From Thermoprotei archaeon (GTDB lineage Archaea; Thermoproteota; Methanomethylicia; Nezhaarchaeales; WYZ-LMO8): DNA of 10,404 nt. The DNA lies in NCBI GenBank assembly GCA_003649565.1, contig QMSF01000015.1, forward strand, positions 1 through 10,404, in the 5' to 3' direction. Positions within the stretch are counted from its first letter, which is position 1; each line of letters opens with the position of its first letter. Below, in pieces: positions 7,321-10,404 of this stretch. The notes beneath the pieces are model-generated. The model saw nothing but the letters and a program-made list of their open reading frames with translations, had not been told where the DNA came from and searched no databases. The position numbers and the translations under genes were made by a program.

Positions 7321-7762
7321 TCAACTCCCTCTTTACCTTGCTTACTACTTTTATCTTTGAAATTTCTGTGTAGGGGTATTGCCCCTCTTCATCCTTTTCA
7401 TATTTTTTAACCATATCCCATATATTAAGAAGTGCTATTGCAACAGCAACTAAGGCCTCCATCTCCACACCAGTTTTTCCCACTGTTTTGACTGAAGCTT
7501 TGACCCTAACGCCCTCATCTTCTACCTCGATCTTTACGGAGACATTAGTCAAAGGTAGAGGATGACATAATGGTAGTAGGTCAGCTGTTTTCTTAGCCGC
7601 TAGTATAGCGGCAGTATTAGTAACGGAAAAAACATCACCTTTCTCCACGTCACCTCTACGTATTCTCTCTATAGTCTCACGCTTTAGCTTTATGAAGCCT
7701 TCAGCCTCAGCCTCTCTATAGACATCGTTCTTACTCGTTATATCTATCATTCTTACCTTCAC
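7313..7762 (-). CDS. moaC: Cyclic pyranopterin monophosphate synthase MoaC
   Basis: Second enzyme of molybdenum cofactor synthesis; with MoaA it turns GTP into cyclic pyranopterin monophosphate. The length of 149 aa is typical of archaeal MoaC. Seen: KGDVFSVTNTAAILAAKKT at 41-59, the active-site LPLCHPLPLT at 63-72 with H67, TGVEMEAL at 97-104, and WDMVKKYEKD at 115-124 carrying the conserved Asp and Lys. The GGKSG tail of bacterial MoaC is absent, which I recall as normal in archaea. The start is GTG at 7762, overlapping the stop of the upstream regulator as GTGA. GGTGAG at 7768-7773 supports it with a 5-nt spacer. An alternative ATG at residue 5 would remove only MKVR. No moaA, moaD/E or moeA is in the window. 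Confidence 0.95.
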   Translation of the reverse strand: MKVRMIDITSKNDVYREAEAEGFIKLKRETIERIRRGDVEKGDVFSVTNTAAILAAKKTADLLPLCHPLPLTNVSVKIEVEDEGVRVKASVKTVGKTGVEMEALVAVAIALLNIWDMVKKYEKDEEGQYPYTEISKIKVVSKVKRELNE

Positions 7763-8025
7763 GCCTTCTCACCAAGAGATTTAAACAGCATCTTTAAAGT
7801 TTCAACTCTTGGATCCTTTGAGTTAATTCTGAATACTCTTACTCTTCCAAACACTCTTTCCGTAATTATACCTGTCTTCTTCAACTCCTCTAGATGACGT
7901 AGAGCTGTTTTATGATTTATTTCAGCTTCTCTCGCAATAGCGGTTATATTGAGCTCCTCTTTATCAATTAACACTTTCAATATCCTAATCTTAGCTTTAG
8001 AACCAAGCACGTTCTCTATATTCAA
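7759..8025 (-). CDS. Small winged helix-turn-helix DNA-binding protein
   Basis: An 88-aa protein that is almost entirely one winged-helix domain of the ArsR/MarR-like archaeal type. It has a first helix (about 8-20, GSKAKIRILKVLI), helices 2 and 3 as a helix-turn-helix (about 27-53, NITAIAREAEINHKTALRHLEELKKTG, split by EINHK), then a beta wing (ITERVFGRVRVFRIN, 54-68). A short helical tail follows. No metal-binding cysteines or ligand domain are seen. The start is TTG at 8025, forming a TTGA overlap with the orc1/cdc6 stop, with GGAGG at 8035-8039, 9 nt upstream. The target is unknown. By position it could regulate its own operon (orc and Moco genes) or, less likely, assist Orc at an origin. 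Confidence 0.85.
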   Translation of the reverse strand: MNIENVLGSKAKIRILKVLIDKEELNITAIAREAEINHKTALRHLEELKKTGIITERVFGRVRVFRINSKDPRVETLKMLFKSLGEKA

Positions 8026-9242
8026 GCCTTCATTCCTCCAATCTCCTCAGCAAGGAGCTTTGATATCTCTCTTTCAAGCAGAAATGCCGGGATCATCGGT
8101 AGACCTATTAACGTCGTCCTCCCCCTTCCAATACTTGCTGCCTTAGTCGTTATAAAACCCATTTTCTCTAAGTTCTTGATAATCTTCCACAATTGCGTAT
8201 GCTTCTTAGCTTTAACACCCCAAAGTTCACATTCACTTCGGTATTTCTCCTCGAGGTTTCCCATCTTTATATAAGCCATTCCCTTCTTCAGCTCTTTAGC
8301 TATGGAGAGAAGAACAATTTTCTCGTGTGTTAGTAAACTTCTTAGCTCTTCAGCTCTAATAGCTGGGTGAATAAAGCTGCTTGCCTCCCTCACATCATCA
8401 GGTGTTACCTCTCCTCTCCCTCTCATATCGGCGATTTTGCCGGCCCGCCATAACAGCTCTATGGCTAATCTTGCATCACCACTTCCTCCTCTATCAACCC
8501 CAATGCTATCGGCTATGACCTCTAAAGCCTCTGATGACACTGTTCCTTCTCTAAATGCTAGTTTAACCCTTTCTTGAAGGATAGTCATTAATTGACTTGA
8601 GGTATAAGGTTCAAACTCTATTACGTTTCTAGTCAAGCTACTCCTCAATACATCGTCTAACTCATAAATGAACTCCTTCCCTCTTGATATTAAGATCAAA
8701 CCCATCTTAACTTTGCTCTCGTCATACCCCTCGAGAATTCTAAGCAAATTGTAAAGAGAGTCTTGTCCCGCGGCTTTTACGAAATAATGCACCTCATCAA
8801 GCACTAAGATCACTGAAGCACCTTTCTCTTCAAGCAATGAAATTATCATCTTAAGAAGCTCTTGAGGCGATAATCCTCTGCTGGGAAGCGATGGTGCCAG
8901 TGCCTCCATAATTCTTTGACCTATAAGAAAAAGGGTCCTCTCACGATAACAATTAACATACACAAATTTAAGGTCTTTACCCCTCTTTTCCAACTCTTTC
9001 TCTAAAAATCTACCAAAAAGTCTAGAGGTAGCAGTCTTGCCTGTTCCAACGCGTCCAATTAATAGAGCCTTTTGGCAGAAACCTCCTTCCTCCGCATCAA
9101 CCATATATTTAAAAAAGCTCATCATGATCTTCAGCTGCTTTTCCCTATGGGGTAAATGTGGCGGTACATATTCAAATGATAAGGCTCTTTCATTTTTGAA
9201 TACCGTTTTCTCAAAAGTAAAATTGGAGTATTCTATGCTCAT
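8022..9242 (-). CDS. Orc1/Cdc6-family replication initiator ATPase (divergent paralogue)
   Basis: AAA+ ATPase of the archaeal Orc1/Cdc6 family, which binds origin repeats and recruits MCM. The length of 406 aa is normal. Seen: LPHREKQL at 30-37, Walker A GRVGTGKT at 63-70, Walker B VLDEVH at 147-152, RSSL at 200-203 followed by a typical IEFEPYTSSQLMTIL segment, and sensor 2 GDARLAIELLWRAG at 255-268. A C-terminal winged helix runs from about 300 to 385, ending with the wing motif GRGRTTLIGL at 372-381. Two unusual points are visible: DEVH where DEID is usual, and Ser-Arg (186-187) where the sensor 1 Ser-Asn is usual. The start is ATG at 9242; its Shine-Dalgarno is weak. It heads the operon with the winged-helix protein and moaC-moaB. 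Family is secure; whether it is an active initiator or a regulator-type paralogue is open. Confidence 0.9.
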   Translation of the reverse strand: MSIEYSNFTFEKTVFKNERALSFEYVPPHLPHREKQLKIMMSFFKYMVDAEEGGFCQKALLIGRVGTGKTATSRLFGRFLEKELEKRGKDLKFVYVNCYRERTLFLIGQRIMEALAPSLPSRGLSPQELLKMIISLLEEKGASVILVLDEVHYFVKAAGQDSLYNLLRILEGYDESKVKMGLILISRGKEFIYELDDVLRSSLTRNVIEFEPYTSSQLMTILQERVKLAFREGTVSSEALEVIADSIGVDRGGSGDARLAIELLWRAGKIADMRGRGEVTPDDVREASSFIHPAIRAEELRSLLTHEKIVLLSIAKELKKGMAYIKMGNLEEKYRSECELWGVKAKKHTQLWKIIKNLEKMGFITTKAASIGRGRTTLIGLPMIPAFLLEREISKLLAEEIGGMKA

Positions 9243-9299
9243 GGTCGAGCCCCATGCGGCTTCACTATAATGCTACACCTCTCATCTCAATATAAGCTC
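9243..9299 (-). promoter_or_regulatory. Probable promoter and leader of the orc1/cdc6-moaC operon
   Basis: On the minus strand GCTTATATTG (9288-9297) is a TATA-like box that would place transcription near 9266, about 24 nt before the ATG at 9242. GAGAGGTG at 9276-9283 looks like a strong ribosome site, but it does not serve the orc ATG directly. It precedes a nine-codon GTG-to-TGA frame (9265-9239) whose stop overlaps the orc ATG. No origin recognition box (long ORB repeat with a G run) is visible here. Confidence 0.4.
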
Positions 9300-9320
9300 A
9301 TAAATAAAAACAAAGTTAAA
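9300..9320 (-). terminator. T-rich tract after the THUMP gene (possible archaeal terminator)
   Basis: Directly after the TAG of the minus-strand THUMP gene the transcript would carry TTTAACTTTG and then five T's followed by ATTT. Archaeal RNA polymerase terminates at such U-rich tracts without a hairpin. The same stretch could instead be part of an upstream TATA region for orc1/cdc6. Confidence 0.35.
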
Positions 9321-9806
9321 CTAACCGGTTCGCTTGGTCCTTAAAACTCCCTCACTTCTACTTGAAAGAGATAGGCCTACAATATCCCAAACAACCTCTA
9401 CCATTAACTTCTTTTCGCCTCCAAGACAATTAAGCTCCCTAATTAAAATGTCCGTAAGCTCTTTCTCATTAATGCCTAAATAGTCTCCACGCACTTCACT
9501 TTCAATGCTTATATCTCTAAGCCCTCCTACAAGCCTCTTTGCAGTGAAAATGATATCCCTTAGCCTCGCCGGACAACAATCATCGAACTGCACAAGCTTA
9601 TAAGCCCTAGTCAATCTATTCATGAGCAACTTCATTAATTGATTACCTGGCAATTGAGACCATACAAGCAAAACTCCTCTTCTGTTAAAAATTCGAACGT
9701 AAACATTAGCATCATAGGGAAATATGGTGTCTAATATCTCCCACCATGTCCATTGCTCCTTTCCAACATCAGTTGTCACTAAAAGCCTCCACACAATAAG
9801 ACCCAT
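9321..9806 (-). CDS. THUMP-domain protein, TAN1-like (probable tRNA-modification factor)
   Basis: From the ATG at 9806 the product is 161 aa. It opens with the strand WRLLVTT and continues with EILDTIFPYDANV (23-35) and RRGVLLVWSQL (42-52). A THUMP-like half follows: AYKLVQFDDCC, a helix IIFTAKRLVG, the strand DISIESEVRG, a helix, and a closing strand pair LMVEVVWDIVGLSL (134-147). This layout matches, from memory, the short TAN1/THUMP proteins of Crenarchaeota and relatives. Their eukaryotic homologue assists tRNA cytidine acetylation; THUMP binds the tRNA acceptor end. The frame extends upstream to a TTG at 9872 (183 aa), with a loose GGGGTTGA about 11 nt before it. I prefer 9806 because it matches the family N-terminus and because the hydrophobic stretch is the first beta strand, not a membrane helix. 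A TATA-like TTCTTATA lies at 9823-9830. Function is inferred. Confidence 0.65.
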   Translation of the reverse strand: MGLIVWRLLVTTDVGKEQWTWWEILDTIFPYDANVYVRIFNRRGVLLVWSQLPGNQLMKLLMNRLTRAYKLVQFDDCCPARLRDIIFTAKRLVGGLRDISIESEVRGDYLGINEKELTDILIRELNCLGGEKKLMVEVVWDIVGLSLSSRSEGVLRTKRTG

Positions 9807-9937
9807 TAAATTTAAGGCAAGGTATAAGAAAAGTGTATCTATGGATGATGAAAGGGTAGGTTTGCGAGGCAACCGATGAGCTTCAACCCCGATGCTGATT
9901 CCTCAACAACACCAAAAGACCTGCGATGTGACTTAAA
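9807..9937. promoter_or_regulatory. Divergent region between the THUMP gene and the radical SAM gene
   Basis: About 130 bp separate the two divergent starts if the THUMP protein begins at 9806. The minus strand carries TTCTTATA at 9823-9830, a possible TATA box for the THUMP gene. On the plus strand there is no clear TATA box close to the radical SAM start. The region holds a possible C/D box RNA (9845-9898) and a small ORF (9876-9956). A weak ribosome site, GATGTGA at 9925-9931, lies 6 nt before the radical SAM ATG. Confidence 0.4.
9845..9898 (+). ncRNA. Candidate C/D box guide sRNA
   Basis: Four boxes appear in the right order with plausible spacing. They are a perfect C box ATGATGA (9845-9851), 12 nt of possible guide, a poor D' box GCGA (9864-9867), a 5-nt spacer, a near C' box CCGATGA (9873-9879), 15 nt of possible guide, and a perfect D box CTGA (9895-9898). 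Archaeal C/D sRNAs have this architecture and total about 50-65 nt. Against it: D' is weak, the flanks give little terminal stem, and the same bases can be read as a small ORF. This is an inference from pattern only. Confidence 0.25.
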
Positions 9938-9956
9938 ATGTTATGCTACATATTAA
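9876..9956 (+). CDS. Possible 26-residue small ORF overlapping the radical SAM start
   Basis: ATG at 9876 has GAGG at 9866-9869 (6-nt spacer) and opens a 26-codon frame that ends at TAA 9954-9956, inside the radical SAM gene in another frame. The peptide starts MSFNPDADSSTTP and ends with DLRCDLKCYATY, so it has two cysteines three residues apart and a Ser/Thr-rich middle. It could be a leader that couples translation, or a precursor peptide for the enzyme, but a chance ORF of this length is quite possible. I know of no family for it. Confidence 0.2.
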   Translation: MSFNPDADSSTTPKDLRCDLKCYATY

Positions 9957-10404
9957 CAACAGGCAAATGCAATTTAAAGTGCAGTTACTGCGGTGGCAGC
10001 TTTCCAGAAAATCTAGTTCCTTCAGATATTAAGTACACGATTAACGATTTGAACGACTTTCTATGCGACATCAAAGATCTTATAATAGCCTTCTACGGTG
10101 GAGAACCCCTTCTCAACGCACAGTGGATAATAAAGGTAATGAATAGAATAAACGCCAAACACTTTGTCATTCAAACAAATGGCCTCTTAATCGATAGGCT
10201 TCCAAGGGATTATTGGCTTCAAATGGATGCGATTTTACTATCAATCGATGGCATAGAACAAATAACTGATTACCATAGAGGTAAAGGAGTTTATAAAAAG
10301 GTTGTTGCTGCAGCAAGGAAACTAAGATCCATGGGTTATGAGGGGGATTTGATAGCCAGAATGACCATAACGGAGCTAAGCGACATATATAGAGATGTTG
10401 AACA
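9938..10404 (+). CDS. Radical SAM enzyme, putative peptide-modifying family (N-terminal part)
   Basis: The first 155 residues are visible and the gene continues past the right edge. The start at ATG 9938 is firm, because an in-frame TGA lies only 9 nt upstream. Seen: the cluster-binding motif C11-x3-C15-x2-C18 (CNLKCSYC) right at the N-terminus, the SAM-binding GGEP at 54-57, the strand FVIQTNG at 76-82, and ILLSIDG at 99-105. This is the N-terminal half of a radical SAM TIM barrel that binds 4Fe-4S and cleaves SAM to a 5'-deoxyadenosyl radical. The N-terminus and the LLSIDG..E.TDYHRGKGVYKK segment recall the archaeal family annotated as putative peptide-modifying (AF0577 type), from memory. 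It is not MoaA-like in its spacing, although Moco genes lie nearby. A C-terminal SPASM or other domain cannot be judged here. Confidence 0.85.
   Translation, partial: MLCYILTTGKCNLKCSYCGGSFPENLVPSDIKYTINDLNDFLCDIKDLIIAFYGGEPLLNAQWIIKVMNRINAKHFVIQTNGLLIDRLPRDYWLQMDAILLSIDGIEQITDYHRGKGVYKKVVAAARKLRSMGYEGDLIARMTITELSDIYRDVE

Noticed and set aside
9243..9320. A replication origin next to orc1/cdc6
   Set aside because: Only 78 bp are available. I see no paired ORB or mini-ORB repeats and no long AT-rich unwinding element beyond a T-rich tract. An imperfect AGCC/GGCT pair is too short to count.
9841..9879. A 12-codon ORF before the possible small ORF
   Set aside because: Too short, with no ribosome site, and it is covered by the C box of the possible sRNA.
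9938..10404. Radical SAM gene as moaA, because Moco genes are nearby
   Set aside because: The CxxxCxxC motif is right at the N-terminus and followed by CGGSF and FYGGEPLLN, unlike the MoaA sequence, and the gene is divergent from the Moco operon.
1..10404. tRNA or rRNA genes, CRISPR arrays, insertion sequences, integration sites
   Set aside because: Reading both strands I found no tRNA-like T-loop/anticodon arrangement, no regularly spaced repeats, no transposase and no terminal inverted repeats. Nearly all bases are in conserved genes.

Overview
The window looks like chromosomal DNA from an archaeon. It encodes a Hel308-type helicase, an MCM, an archaeal GINS subunit, a two-subunit archaeal RFC clamp loader and an Orc1/Cdc6 initiator. 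It is AT-rich, very gene-dense and reads with the standard code. Shine-Dalgarno sequences of the GGAGGTGA type, TTG/GTG starts and start/stop overlaps are frequent. The gene set and the protein flavour (a single RFC small subunit gene beside the large one, a GINS gene upstream of MCM, a short THUMP protein) suggest the TACK side of the Archaea. I cannot name a lineage from the sequence alone.

Left block (1-3776, minus strand): a gins23-like gene, mcm and the 5' half of a hel308-like gene lie head to tail. GINS and MCM overlap by 8 nt, and the helicase starts 27-42 nt after the MCM stop. The helicase runs off the left edge. An 80-bp divergent control region (3777-3856) with a near-symmetric TATA-like element separates this block from the next.

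Centre block (3857-6076, plus strand): RFC small subunit and RFC large subunit, 3 nt apart. The rfcL stop codon overlaps the stop codon of the gene that converges on it.

Right block (6073-9242, minus strand): orc1/cdc6, a small winged-helix regulator, moaC, moaB and a MobB-like protein with a C-terminal iron-sulfur motif. Every junction is an overlap (4, 4 and 8 nt) or a 3-nt gap, so this reads as one translationally coupled operon. It joins a replication initiator to molybdenum cofactor synthesis. Upstream lies a THUMP-domain protein (probably tRNA-related), also on the minus strand and ending in a T-rich tract. A divergent region of about 130 bp (9807-9937) follows. It holds a possible C/D box guide RNA and a small ORF. 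On the plus strand a radical SAM enzyme starts and runs off the right edge.

Functionally, the left and centre blocks, together with Orc, supply much of a replication fork: origin recognition and loading (Orc1/Cdc6), unwinding (MCM plus GINS), clamp loading (RFC) and fork repair (Hel308). The points most worth following are the MobB-like protein whose P-loop is degenerate, the Orc-regulator-Moco operon, the divergent Orc active-site motifs, and the small ORF plus possible guide RNA in front of the radical SAM gene.
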